A DNA stretch of 17,267 nt. Origin: JACNKJ01 sp964440095. GTDB taxonomy: Bacteria; Krumholzibacteriota; Krumholzibacteriia; JACNKJ01. Shown here piece after piece: positions 1 to 7,079 of the stretch. A model generated the notes under the pieces. That model saw only the letters and a list, made by a program, of their open reading frames with translations, was not told the origin of the DNA and ran no database searches. Each line of letters begins with the position of its first letter. Position 1 is the first letter of the stretch. The position numbers and the translations under genes were made by a program. The stretch covers positions 1 to 17,267 of the forward strand of contig CAYTPZ010000040.1 in assembly GCA_964440095.1 (NCBI GenBank), given 5' to 3'.

Positions 1-78
1 TCATGAATCGGTCAGAAAGAGGTGGTGAGTTCGTGGCCCACACGAAATCCGGAAGCGCCATGTTATTAAGGTCTTCAT
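1..78 (-). CDS. Possible tiny 25-codon ORF, or the 5' end of a leftward gene
   Basis: Reading leftward, an ATG at 78-76 sits 5 nt after a perfect AGGAGG (89-84) and opens a 25-codon frame (MKTLITWRFR...) that stops at 3-1. A good promoter lies just upstream, so initiation here is credible. A second frame begins at an ATG at 61-59 (MALPDFVWATNS...), is open to the window edge and reads more like ordinary protein, but its spacing from the AGGAGG is about 22 nt. Either the real product is the short peptide, or a larger gene starts here and runs off the edge. I recognise neither peptide. Function unknown. Confidence 0.25.
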   Translation of the reverse strand: MKTLITWRFRISCGPRTHHLFLTDS

Positions 79-96
79 AGTCGCCTCCTGGCGGAG

Positions 97-125
97 AGTC
101 TATCAAATAGTCAATTCATAGGCAA
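97..125 (-). promoter_or_regulatory. Leftward sigma-70 promoter, extended -10
   Basis: On the minus strand, TTGCCT (125-120) is followed after 17 bp by TAGACT (102-97), preceded by TG at 105-104 (extended -10, TGaTAGACT). The predicted start of transcription, near 90, falls immediately before the AGGAGG at 89-84. The leader would therefore be about 12 nt. Confidence 0.4.
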
Positions 126-190
126 GCGAATCTGGTCCTGGACTAAGTCTCTGGCAGACCCGAAGATCAGCCACAACCCTCGCCCCCCCG

Positions 191-219
191 TTGACAGCCC
201 CAAGCGCCGATGATACTTT
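191..219 (+). promoter_or_regulatory. Sigma-70 promoter of the polyprenyl synthase-rsfS-argS operon
   Basis: A consensus TTGACA (191-196) is followed by exactly 17 bp and TACTTT (214-219). The predicted start of transcription is near 226, giving a leader of about 50 nt before the GTG at 276. The stretch from about 103 to 190 shows no other gene or obvious structure. Confidence 0.6.
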
Positions 220-237
220 GACTTATCCTAAATCTCT

Positions 238-279
238 ATGCTCTCGACCACCCCTTCCCTAGGCAGGCCGCCTCCGTGA
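238..279 (+). CDS. Possible 13-codon upstream ORF ending in Pro-Pro-Pro
   Basis: ATG at 238 opens MLSTTPSLGRPPP and stops at TGA 277-279, which overlaps the GTG start of the next gene (276-278) as GTGA. No Shine-Dalgarno precedes this ATG, but the predicted transcript begins only about 12 nt upstream. The last three sense codons are prolines, a known ribosome-slowing context. The downstream gene has only a weak ribosome-binding site, so coupling through this ORF is possible. It could equally be chance. Confidence 0.25.
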   Translation: MLSTTPSLGRPPP

Positions 280-1268
280 AGCCCGGATTTCTCAAAGGTC
301 TCAAACTCGACGCTTCCGGACTTAAGGCCGCACTCCAGACTGACTTGGGGCGGGTCGACGAGTTCATGAACGGCACCCTGGGTTCTGAGATCCCCTACAT
401 CGACAAGCTCCAGGGCGAGGTCTTTTCGGCCAGCGGTAAGAAATTGCGCCCGGCCCTGGTGATTCTCGCGGCTGGCGATCCGGGCGAGAGCAGCGAATCG
501 ACCATTCTGGCCGGAGCGGTGGTGGAAATGATCCACACGGCCACCCTTCTGCACGACGATGTGGTCGACGCCAGTATCCTGCGCCGCGGCCGCGCCACCC
601 TCAACGCACGCTTCGGCGACGGCCCGGCCATTCTCATGGCCGACTACATCTACTCGCGGGCCATCACCCTGCTCGTGGAGGCTGAACTGACCCAGGTGCT
701 GAGCCTGCTGGCCTGGACCGTTCACAAGATGAGCATCGGCGAACTGCTGCAACTTGAACTCAAGGAACGCGGCCTGCTGGACCGCGAGGCCTACTATCAG
801 GTGATCTACGAAAAAACGGCGCGGCTCATTGAGGGAAGCTGCCGCTCGGGCGCCATACTCGGTGGACGCAACGCGGCTGAGATCGATGCCCTGAGCACCT
901 TCGGGCGCAGCATCGGCATGGCCTTTCAGATCGTGGATGACGTACTCGATTATCAGTCCGATGAGGGCACCCTGGGCAAGCCCGTGGGCAGCGATCTGGG
1001 CGAAGGCAAGCAGACCCTGCCACTGCTCCTTGCCTACGAAGCGGCAAATGAATCCACTCGCGCCCGCATGCGCGAAATGCTGGGCAGCAGCGAGAATCTG
1101 CCCGAATTGATTGAACTGGTGCGCGACAACGGCGGACCCGAGGCGGCCATGGAAGAGGCCCGCCGCCTGGGACGCGAAGCCCAAGAGGCAATTGAAACCC
1201 TACCCAAGGGACGTGTGCGCGAGGCCCTCGAGGCCACCGCATCCTTCGTCACCCAACGGGAGTCTTGA
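276..1268 (+). CDS. ispB: Trans-polyprenyl diphosphate synthase (octaprenyl/heptaprenyl type)
   Basis: Soluble prenyltransferase that condenses isopentenyl diphosphate onto an allylic primer to make the long side chain of quinones. The 330-residue protein matches IspB/HepT length (about 320-330). It carries GKKLRP at residues 54-59 (diphosphate binding), the first aspartate-rich motif DDVVD at 94-98 followed by RRGRAT, and the second, DDVLD, at 221-225 with GKPVGSDLGEGK after it. The first DDxxD lacks the two-residue insertion of short-chain bacterial FPP synthases, which favours the long-chain type; chain length cannot be set from sequence alone. The start is GTG 276, with only a weak AGGCAGG upstream; the next in-frame ATG (366) would remove part of the N-terminal helix. 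It is first in an operon, and its stop overlaps the next start as TGATG. The exact symbol (ispB or hepT) is uncertain. Confidence 0.9.
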   Translation: MKPGFLKGLKLDASGLKAALQTDLGRVDEFMNGTLGSEIPYIDKLQGEVFSASGKKLRPALVILAAGDPGESSESTILAGAVVEMIHTATLLHDDVVDASILRRGRATLNARFGDGPAILMADYIYSRAITLLVEAELTQVLSLLAWTVHKMSIGELLQLELKERGLLDREAYYQVIYEKTARLIEGSCRSGAILGGRNAAEIDALSTFGRSIGMAFQIVDDVLDYQSDEGTLGKPVGSDLGEGKQTLPLLLAYEAANESTRARMREMLGSSENLPELIELVRDNGGPEAAMEEARRLGREAQEAIETLPKGRVREALEATASFVTQRES

Positions 1269-1648
1269 TGAGCGAAATCAGTATCAAAGACCTGGCCCGC
1301 AAAGCCGCCGAACTGAGTCTCGAAAAGAAAGGCGAGGATGTCATGATCCTCGACCTGCGCGGCCTCAGCTCCGTGGCCGACTACTTCGTGATCTGCTCGG
1401 GCAGTAGCGATGTGCACGTGAAGGCCATCGCCGATCATGTGCAGGACGAACTGGTGAAGATCGATGTGAAACCCAAGGTCAAGCCCTGGCATGTGGAAGG
1501 CGCCGACACCCAGCGCTGGGTGCTGCTGGATTTCGTGAACGTGGTGGTACACATCTTCCGCGCCGAAACCCGCGAGTACTATTCTCTGGAACGACTTTGG
1601 GGCGATGCGCCCATGGAGGAAATCCACGACGAGGGCTCGCGCTCATGA
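1268..1648 (+). CDS. rsfS: Ribosomal silencing factor RsfS
   Basis: Cytoplasmic factor that binds L14 of the large ribosomal subunit and blocks subunit joining when nutrients are short. The 126-residue product is the normal family length and shows the RsfS (DUF143/Iojap) signatures: ADYFVICSGSS at 37-47, the strand WVLLDFVNVVVHIF at 84-97 and YYSLERLWGDA at 104-114. ATG 1268 is chosen because it overlaps the upstream stop (TGATG) and has GGGAG at 1258-1262; a TTG one codon earlier is less likely. It overlaps argS by ATGA (1645-1648). The link to ArgRS keeps two translation functions in one transcript. Confidence 0.95.
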   Translation: MSEISIKDLARKAAELSLEKKGEDVMILDLRGLSSVADYFVICSGSSDVHVKAIADHVQDELVKIDVKPKVKPWHVEGADTQRWVLLDFVNVVVHIFRAETREYYSLERLWGDAPMEEIHDEGSRS

Positions 1649-3303
1649 AGGATCTGATCAGCGGCGCTATTCGGGAATACTTCCAGGCCCGGCACGCTGA
1701 TGCCGGGCTTTTTGAGGGCGAGAAACCCCTGTCCATTCACCTGGATAACCCGCGCGACCGATCCCATGGCGACCTGGCCTGCAATGTGGCCATGGCCTCG
1801 GCCAAGAGGCTTGGTATGCCGCCGCGCGCTTTGGCCGAAGAGTTGGTGGCCTGGTGCAACGAGAAATTGGAAGGACGTGCCACAGCCGAAGTGGCCGGGC
1901 CCGGGTTCATCAACTTCCGTTTGGCCGCGGGTGAAGTGCATGCGGCCTTGGCCAGCATTCTCAAGCTGGGTGCAGACTATGGGCGCAGCGAGGCAGGCGG
2001 CGGCGAGAAGATCAACCTGGAGTTCGTGAGCGCCAATCCCACGGGGCCGGCGGTTGTGGTGTCTGCGCGAGCTGCGGCCTTTGGATCGACCCTGGCACGC
2101 CTCCTGGATTTTTCGGGTCATGCCGTTACCAGCGAATACTTCCTCAACGATGCGGGCGGACAGGTGCGCACCCTGGCCGCAAGCTTGATGGCGCGGTGGA
2201 AGGAAGCCCAGGGCGAGCCTTTGGAGATTCCCGAGAACGGCTATCACGGACTCTATCTGAAAGAAATGGCCGAGAGCTTGTCCAGCGAGCAGGTCGCCCG
2301 GTGGCTGGCCCTGCCCGACGGCGAGGCCGTGGACGCATTCGCGCGCCACGCCATCGGCGATTTGCTGGGGCAGGTTCGTGTGCAAATGGACGCATTCCGC
2401 ACGCCCTTCGATGTTTGGTTCAGCGAAAAGAGTCTGCATGATGCAGGCAAGCTGGAAGATGCCCTGGCCCACCTCAAGGAGAAGGATCTCACCTACGAGA
2501 AGGATGGTGCCGTCTGGTTCAAGACCAGCGATTACGGCGACGAGAAGGATCGCGTGGTGCTGAAAAGCGACGGCATTCCCGCCTACCTGCTCGCCGATGT
2601 GGCCTATGCCCTGGACAAGTTCGGCCGCGGTTTCGACAAGGCCATCTATGTGCTGGGCCCGGATCATCATAGTCATGTTGCACGGCTCAAGGCCGTGGCC
2701 GAGGCCATCGGCGCGGGCAAGGATTGGCTCGAAGTGATTATGCTGCAGTGGGTGACCTTGGTGGAAAACGGTGAGACCGTGGCCATGAGCAAGCGCGCGG
2801 GTGAATTCGTGACCATGGAAGATCTGGTGAGCGATGTGGGCGTGGATGTGGCCCGCACCTACTTCCTGACCCGACGGGCGGAAAGCCACCTGGATTTCGA
2901 TCTCGGTCTCGCCCGGGAGCAGAGCAGCAAGAGTCCGATTTTCTACGCCCAGTACGCCACGGCGCGCATCGCAGGTGTGCTTCGCAAGGCGGAGGAGGGC
3001 GGGATGACTGCGGATGCGGCCGACCTCACACTGCTATCTGCGCCGGAAGAACTAACACTTATCCGCGAACTTGAACGTTTCCCCGAGCTCATCGCGGCGG
3101 CGGCCAAAGCGCGCGAACCCAATAGACTTTTCCAGTACCTGAACGACGTGGCTACGCTCTTCCATCGCTTCTATCACGAGCATCAGATCGTCTCAGAGAA
3201 CGCGGGCCTGAGTGCTGCGCGTCTCGCCCTTTGCCAAGCCACTCGACAGGTGCTCGGCAACGGCCTGGATCTCATGGGTGTTAGCGCTCCCGAAAGGATG
3301 TAG
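1645..3303 (+). CDS. argS: Arginyl-tRNA synthetase with an altered HIGH motif
   Basis: Class I aminoacyl-tRNA synthetase charging tRNA-Arg. The 552 residues are near the usual 550-580. Order: N-terminal Add-1-like domain (about 1-110); catalytic Rossmann domain beginning with EFVSANPTGP (126-135) and YFLNDAGGQ (165-173); GPDHHSHVARLKA (338-350); the KMSKS-equivalent MSKRAG at 381-386; and a DALR anticodon-binding domain from about 436 with the expected YAQYATARI. Where most ArgRS read LHVGH after NPTGP, this one reads AVVVS (136-140), so both HIGH histidines are missing while flanking residues, including ARAAAFG, align without gaps. ATG 1645 overlaps rsfS (ATGA) with GAGGG upstream; an earlier in-frame ATG at 1597 lies inside rsfS and has less support. 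No other argS is visible here. Confidence 0.93.
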   Translation: MKDLISGAIREYFQARHADAGLFEGEKPLSIHLDNPRDRSHGDLACNVAMASAKRLGMPPRALAEELVAWCNEKLEGRATAEVAGPGFINFRLAAGEVHAALASILKLGADYGRSEAGGGEKINLEFVSANPTGPAVVVSARAAAFGSTLARLLDFSGHAVTSEYFLNDAGGQVRTLAASLMARWKEAQGEPLEIPENGYHGLYLKEMAESLSSEQVARWLALPDGEAVDAFARHAIGDLLGQVRVQMDAFRTPFDVWFSEKSLHDAGKLEDALAHLKEKDLTYEKDGAVWFKTSDYGDEKDRVVLKSDGIPAYLLADVAYALDKFGRGFDKAIYVLGPDHHSHVARLKAVAEAIGAGKDWLEVIMLQWVTLVENGETVAMSKRAGEFVTMEDLVSDVGVDVARTYFLTRRAESHLDFDLGLAREQSSKSPIFYAQYATARIAGVLRKAEEGGMTADAADLTLLSAPEELTLIRELERFPELIAAAAKAREPNRLFQYLNDVATLFHRFYHEHQIVSENAGLSAARLALCQATRQVLGNGLDLMGVSAPERM

Positions 3304-3305
3304 GT

Positions 3306-4235
3306 ATGAGCGGCATGAAGCCTTCGCTGCTGGTGGTGGGGTCGGTGGCTTACGACACGGTTCACACGGCCTATGAATCGGGTGAAGGGCTGTTGGGTGG
3401 AAGCGCCTCGCACTTCAGTATTTCAGCCGCGCTGACGGGGGTCACATCCCGCCTGGTGGCCGTGGTGGGCGATGACTTCGAGGATGATGACCTGGCCCGC
3501 CTGGAGGCCGTGGGCGCGGACCTGGCGGGTGTGCATCGGAAGCCAGGTACGTCTTTCCGCTGGGGCGGCGAGTACAACGCCGACTTCAGCGAGCGCGAGA
3601 CCCTCTTCACCGAGCTCGGCGTCTTCGAGAGCTTCGAGCCCGAGCTTCCTGAAGCCTTCGCACGCGAGAAGATTGTTTTTCTGGCAAATATCCATCCTGC
3701 ACTGCAGGCCCAGGTGCTCGAGGCGACGGAAGCTCCCGATCTCGTAGCTCTGGACACCATGAACCTGTGGATCAACATCACTCCCGACGAGCTCAAGGCT
3801 GTGCTAAGCAAGGTTGACCTGCTTTTCCTCAATGATGAAGAAGCGCGGCTGCTGGGCGAGCATCACAACCTGGTGCGGGCAGGTGAGAAAATATTGAAGC
3901 TGGGCCCCAAAGCAATTTGCCTCAAGAAAGGCGAGCACGGTGTCCTGCTTTTCGTGGATGGCGAGATCATTCCCCTGCCTGCCTATCCCGTTCGAAAATT
4001 AGTTGATCCAACAGGTGCCGGAGACTCATTCGCCGGAGGCGTCATGGGAGTTCTGGCCAAGGCTGGGTCGCTTAACGCGAAGAGCTTGAGAAATGCCGCT
4101 CTGGCCGGATCGGTGTTGGGATCCTTGGCCGTCGAAGGTCTCGGTGTCACGGGTTTGGAAGGGCGAAAAGTGACGGAGTTCTTGGATCGCTTGAGCCATT
4201 TCAAGGAACTTCTGGGCATTTCCAGCAAGATCTAA
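3306..4235 (+). CDS. PfkB/ribokinase-family sugar or nucleoside kinase
   Basis: ATP-dependent kinase of the PfkB fold, 309 residues (family about 300-330). The N-terminal GSVAYDTV (12-19) and GGSASHFS (31-38) match the substrate-binding region. The C-terminal signature DPTGAGDSFAGG (234-245) contains the anion hole and catalytic Asp240, and the LNDEEARLL segment (175-183) is typical of sugar kinases in this group. The substrate cannot be assigned: the family covers ribose, fructose, 2-keto-3-deoxygluconate, adenosine and more. The ATG lies 2 nt after the argS stop with AAAGGA 8-9 nt upstream, so it is probably co-transcribed with and coupled to argS. No sugar-pathway partner is nearby. Confidence 0.85.
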   Translation: MSGMKPSLLVVGSVAYDTVHTAYESGEGLLGGSASHFSISAALTGVTSRLVAVVGDDFEDDDLARLEAVGADLAGVHRKPGTSFRWGGEYNADFSERETLFTELGVFESFEPELPEAFAREKIVFLANIHPALQAQVLEATEAPDLVALDTMNLWINITPDELKAVLSKVDLLFLNDEEARLLGEHHNLVRAGEKILKLGPKAICLKKGEHGVLLFVDGEIIPLPAYPVRKLVDPTGAGDSFAGGVMGVLAKAGSLNAKSLRNAALAGSVLGSLAVEGLGVTGLEGRKVTEFLDRLSHFKELLGISSKI

Positions 4236-4257
4236 AAAGTCCGAGAACTCGCAGAAA

Positions 4258-4287
4258 TTGTTTTTTGTGAGGGACTTATGCTAGACT
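4258..4287 (+). promoter_or_regulatory. Extended -10 sigma-70 promoter of the adaptor-VTC-DUF4956 operon
   Basis: TGcTAGACT (4279-4287) is an extended -10 box, with TTGTTT (4258-4263) 18 bp upstream of TAGACT as a -35. A T-run (4258-4266) after kinase-gene sequence is not preceded by a convincing hairpin, so I do not call a terminator. The same TGnTAGACT box occurs in the leftward promoter at 97-105. The ATG at 4278 that would lengthen the next gene lies inside this promoter. Confidence 0.4.
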
Positions 4288-4376
4288 TGTGCTCTGGAAT
4301 ACTCCGGGTTGATCACTTCGCTTCCCCAAATCGAAGGCGAAGGGATTGTTTTTTCGCCAAGCAGGAAGGTAGGCCC

Positions 4377-5528
4377 ATGGCGAGCGTACCAGAACCCCGA
4401 CGTGCAGCACGCTTATGGCTGATCATCGTTTTGATCTTGGCTGTCATGTTGCTTGTCAGCGCATTCCTCCCGGGGGAGCGAGTGCTACGCGGAATCTGTG
4501 TACTTGAGCCTACCATGAGCTGGAATCTCACCGAACTCAGGCCGGGCACCTTCGAGTCCAAGGCCATGGATTTGGTTCACGATCGGCTCATTCACTACCG
4601 CCTCTTCGAATTTGATCGCCCCAGTCTCATGGACCTTCGCCTTCCCACCCTGGAATCGGGGCAGACCGTACCGGTGGAGGAGGGGCAGATCGTCGTGCGT
4701 TTTTCGGCCTCCAGTCTGGACCTGCAGATCGCCGAGCGACGCAGTCTCCTGAGTTCGGCCAAAGCTCGCCTTTCCGTGCTGGAAGCGGGAGCCAAGGGTG
4801 AGGAAGTGGACTATGCGCGAGTGGCTGTGGACCGAGCCCACGCCGATCTGGATGCCTATCGCAACATCTTTGAACGTACCGAACAGCTTTTCGCCGACGG
4901 CATTGCATCAGCCCAGGAATGGGAAGAGGTGCAGGGCAAGTTACGACTCAAGGAATTGAATCTGGATCTGGCCGAAGCCGATTTGCGCATCATGAGTTCG
5001 GGAGCCAAGCCTGAGAAACTGGAAGAAGTTCGTGTGAGCATCGCCGGTTATGAAGAAGAACTGGCAGCCTTGGAAATCATGCTCGAGGCTCAGGAAATCA
5101 CCTGCCCCATTTCTGGACGCATCATGATGGGCAGCTCCGAGGGCCCCCTGCTCAGCGCAGGTTCGGTGGACTCGATGCTGGTAAAAGTTTTGCTGCCCCA
5201 GCACAAAGCCCGTTACCCTGAGCCCGGACTGACCTTCACCGCCAGAATCCCCGGCGCCGGAAACTTCGAAGGTGAAATCCTTCGCGTGGATCGTCGCCCC
5301 CTGGCCACCGAGGTCGGCACTTTCCTATTCGCCATCGGGCAGATCAGCAATAGCCAGGGTCACCTGGAGGCGGGCATGCAGGGCCGGGCCGAGATTCACT
5401 GCGGCAGAACAACCATGCTCGATCTTTTCCTGGGCGACCTGCTTTATTCCCTCGGATTCAAGAACGGCGGCGACGAGGGCACCGCGCTCAAACCTATTCA
5501 GGGTTGGGGGTGGCTCCTTGGGAACTAG
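4377..5528 (+). CDS. HlyD-type periplasmic adaptor (membrane fusion) protein
   Basis: Inner-membrane-anchored adaptor that usually bridges a transporter to the outer membrane. 383 residues: short basic cytoplasmic tail, one membrane segment at about 13-30, first barrel/lipoyl half near 92-112, a long alpha-helical hairpin at about 113-240 rich in Ala, Glu, Leu and Arg, second lipoyl half starting at ITCPISGRIM (241-250), a beta-barrel domain, and EAGMQGRAEIHCGR (331-344) typical of the membrane-proximal end. ATG 4377 is chosen because AGGAAGG (4363-4369) is 7 nt upstream. No ABC, RND or MFS pump is adjacent. Instead it overlaps a VTC-type polymerase gene by 11 nt and is followed by DUF4956, which suggests it serves polymer synthesis or export. 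The partner assignment is inference. Confidence 0.8.
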   Translation: MASVPEPRRAARLWLIIVLILAVMLLVSAFLPGERVLRGICVLEPTMSWNLTELRPGTFESKAMDLVHDRLIHYRLFEFDRPSLMDLRLPTLESGQTVPVEEGQIVVRFSASSLDLQIAERRSLLSSAKARLSVLEAGAKGEEVDYARVAVDRAHADLDAYRNIFERTEQLFADGIASAQEWEEVQGKLRLKELNLDLAEADLRIMSSGAKPEKLEEVRVSIAGYEEELAALEIMLEAQEITCPISGRIMMGSSEGPLLSAGSVDSMLVKVLLPQHKARYPEPGLTFTARIPGAGNFEGEILRVDRRPLATEVGTFLFAIGQISNSQGHLEAGMQGRAEIHCGRTTMLDLFLGDLLYSLGFKNGGDEGTALKPIQGWGWLLGN

Positions 5529-6258
5529 ACGCAGTGGTTTCGAACGATACGAACTCAAGTATCACATTCCCCGTAATTTCATTCCGGATCTGCGTGCGCT
5601 CATCGAGCCCTATGCCATTCACGATCCCCACTGCGCCGACCTGCCCGGAAACAACTACACGGTACGGAGCATCTACTTCGATTCCGAAGATTTGAGATTC
5701 TACTTCGACAAGCTCGACAGCGTTCGTGTGCGCAAGAAACTGCGCGTCCGTACCTACAACTTGGCGGATGACGCTGCACCGGCCTTCCTGGAGATCAAAC
5801 GCAAGATTGGAAGGCGGGGGCTGAAGGAACGCCTCATGCTTGATATCGGGGAAGTGGATGGGGCCATCGGTGCCGAGGATGTTGAAGAGGTCTTGCCGGG
5901 TCTGTCCTTCCTCAGCCGCAAAGTGCTCGACCGATTCCGTTTCAATCTGCGCACACGCGACATGAGTCCGGTGGTGCTTGTGGTCTACGAGCGCGAGGCT
6001 TTTATCGGACGTGAAAACGAGCGCTACCGCGTGACCTTCGACCAGAACATCCGCAGCCTGATCAATCCGCAGATGGAACAGATGTTCGTGGAAAATGAGC
6101 TGCGCCAGTTCGAGGAAGAGTACTTCGTTCTGGAAATGAAATTCGACGAGCGCATGCCCCGATGGATGACCCGCGTGGTGCGCGATCTGGATTTGCAATC
6201 CCAATCCTATTCCAAGTACGAGCACGGCATCGATGCTTGGACCCCGCACGCGCATTGA
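5518..6258 (+). CDS. VTC-domain polyphosphate polymerase-like protein
   Basis: Member of the triphosphate-tunnel (VTC) superfamily; yeast Vtc4 uses this tunnel to polymerise the gamma phosphate of ATP into polyphosphate. 246 residues form a bare catalytic domain without membrane segments. Tunnel residues appear in order: FERYELKYHI (8-17, Lys14), VRSIYFDS (49-56), VRVRKKLRVR (69-78), FLEIKRKIGRRGLKER (90-105), RVTFDQNIRS (171-180), VLEMKFDE (204-211) and SYSKYEHG (230-237). The start is taken as TTG 5518, just before the homology begins and after a G-rich GGGGGTGG. It overlaps the adaptor gene by 11 nt. Upstream in-frame codons lie inside the adaptor gene. Activity on ATP is expected from the family but unproven for this branch. 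Confidence 0.82.
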   Translation: MGTRRSGFERYELKYHIPRNFIPDLRALIEPYAIHDPHCADLPGNNYTVRSIYFDSEDLRFYFDKLDSVRVRKKLRVRTYNLADDAAPAFLEIKRKIGRRGLKERLMLDIGEVDGAIGAEDVEEVLPGLSFLSRKVLDRFRFNLRTRDMSPVVLVVYEREAFIGRENERYRVTFDQNIRSLINPQMEQMFVENELRQFEEEYFVLEMKFDERMPRWMTRVVRDLDLQSQSYSKYEHGIDAWTPHAH

Positions 6259-6278
6259 GCTGCTAAGGAGCCTTCCGA

Positions 6279-6968
6279 ATGGAAACCCTACTTCGTTCCC
6301 TGGCGCTTCGGCCCGAGCCCTGGACCACAGGCGAGATCATCGTCAATCTGGTCGTGGTTTTCATGCTGGGCCTGTTCATCGCCTGGACCTACCGCTCCAC
6401 GCACCGTCAGCTCACGGTCTCCTTCTCCTTCATGAATACCCTGGTGCTGTTGGCCATGATCATGACCCTGGTCATGATGGTCATCGGCAACAACATCGCT
6501 CGCGCCTTCGGTCTGGCGGGGGCCATGTCGATAATCCGCTTCAGGACGGTGGTCAAAGACACTCGCGATACCGCTTTCGTGTTCTTCGCGCTGGCCAGCG
6601 GCATGGGCACGGGTACGGGCAACCTGCGTCTGTCACTCATCGGCACCCTGCTTATCGGACTTTTCATTTTCATTCTGCACTGGACGCGTCACGGCTCTGT
6701 TTCTCGCAACGAATTCCTTCTCAATCTGCGCATGTTGCCGCCGGAAAATGAAGAGGAACGAAAAGTCTACCTGCCCATCTTTGAGCAGTTTCTCAGGAAG
6801 CATCGCCTGGTCACGGTGAAGTCCACCAAAATGGGGGACTCGCTGAAAATGACCTTCCATGTGGTTATGAAGGATCCCGAGGAAACAGAGTCGCTTGTGG
6901 CTGAATTGTCGGGACTCGAAGGAATTCATCGAGTTTCCATGTCTTTCGGCGACGCATCTGAGAATTAA
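6279..6968 (+). CDS. DUF4956 membrane protein, partner of the VTC-like enzyme
   Basis: Integral membrane protein of unknown function, 229 residues, often found next to VTC-domain genes in bacteria. Membrane segments are seen at about 20-37, 50-70, 98-112 (with the Gly-rich SGMGTGTG at 107-114) and 116-135. The family hallmark, GLAGAMSIIRFRT (78-90) with KDTRD (93-97), lies between segments 2 and 3. The soluble C-terminal part (139-229) looks like a small alpha/beta domain and is probably cytoplasmic. AAGGAG (6265-6270) precedes the ATG by 8 nt, and the gap from the VTC gene is 20 nt. By analogy with Vtc4, where the tunnel enzyme is fused to a membrane domain that translocates polyphosphate, this may be the membrane conduit; that is inference. 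Confidence 0.8.
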   Translation: METLLRSLALRPEPWTTGEIIVNLVVVFMLGLFIAWTYRSTHRQLTVSFSFMNTLVLLAMIMTLVMMVIGNNIARAFGLAGAMSIIRFRTVVKDTRDTAFVFFALASGMGTGTGNLRLSLIGTLLIGLFIFILHWTRHGSVSRNEFLLNLRMLPPENEEERKVYLPIFEQFLRKHRLVTVKSTKMGDSLKMTFHVVMKDPEETESLVAELSGLEGIHRVSMSFGDASEN

Positions 6969-7022
6969 TCATTGCTACATCTTGGGATTCGCTAGATGAT
7001 CCTAGTCGTGCGCGAGGTTCTG

Positions 7023-7031
7023 TGCTAATAT
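7023..7031 (+). promoter_or_regulatory. Extended -10 promoter element
   Basis: TGcTAATAT (7023-7031) is a strong extended -10 box; no good -35 is seen 16-19 bp upstream, as is usual for this class. Predicted transcription starts near 7038. This separates the next gene from the DUF4956 operon and rules against the in-frame GTG at 7032 as its start. Confidence 0.4.
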
Positions 7032-7079
7032 GTGTTCCTCGGCCCGATTAGAACGTGTAGACAGCTGTGTGGAGGCACC

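Noticed and set aside
228..1184. Antisense frame opposite the prenyl synthase
   Set aside because: Shadow of ispB; the sense strand has both aspartate-rich motifs and continuous homology.
1579..2889. Long open frame (436 codons) antisense to argS
   Set aside because: It lies entirely opposite well-conserved rsfS/argS sequence, is His/Gly-rich as expected for the shadow of GC-rich codons, and matches no family.
4236..4266. T-run after the PfkB-type kinase gene as a terminator
   Set aside because: Only a 4-bp CGAG/CTCG arm precedes it, with a 2-nt loop and 10-nt gap; too weak.
5494..6255. Antisense frame opposite the VTC-like gene
   Set aside because: The sense strand carries all tunnel motifs; the antisense product has no recognisable feature.
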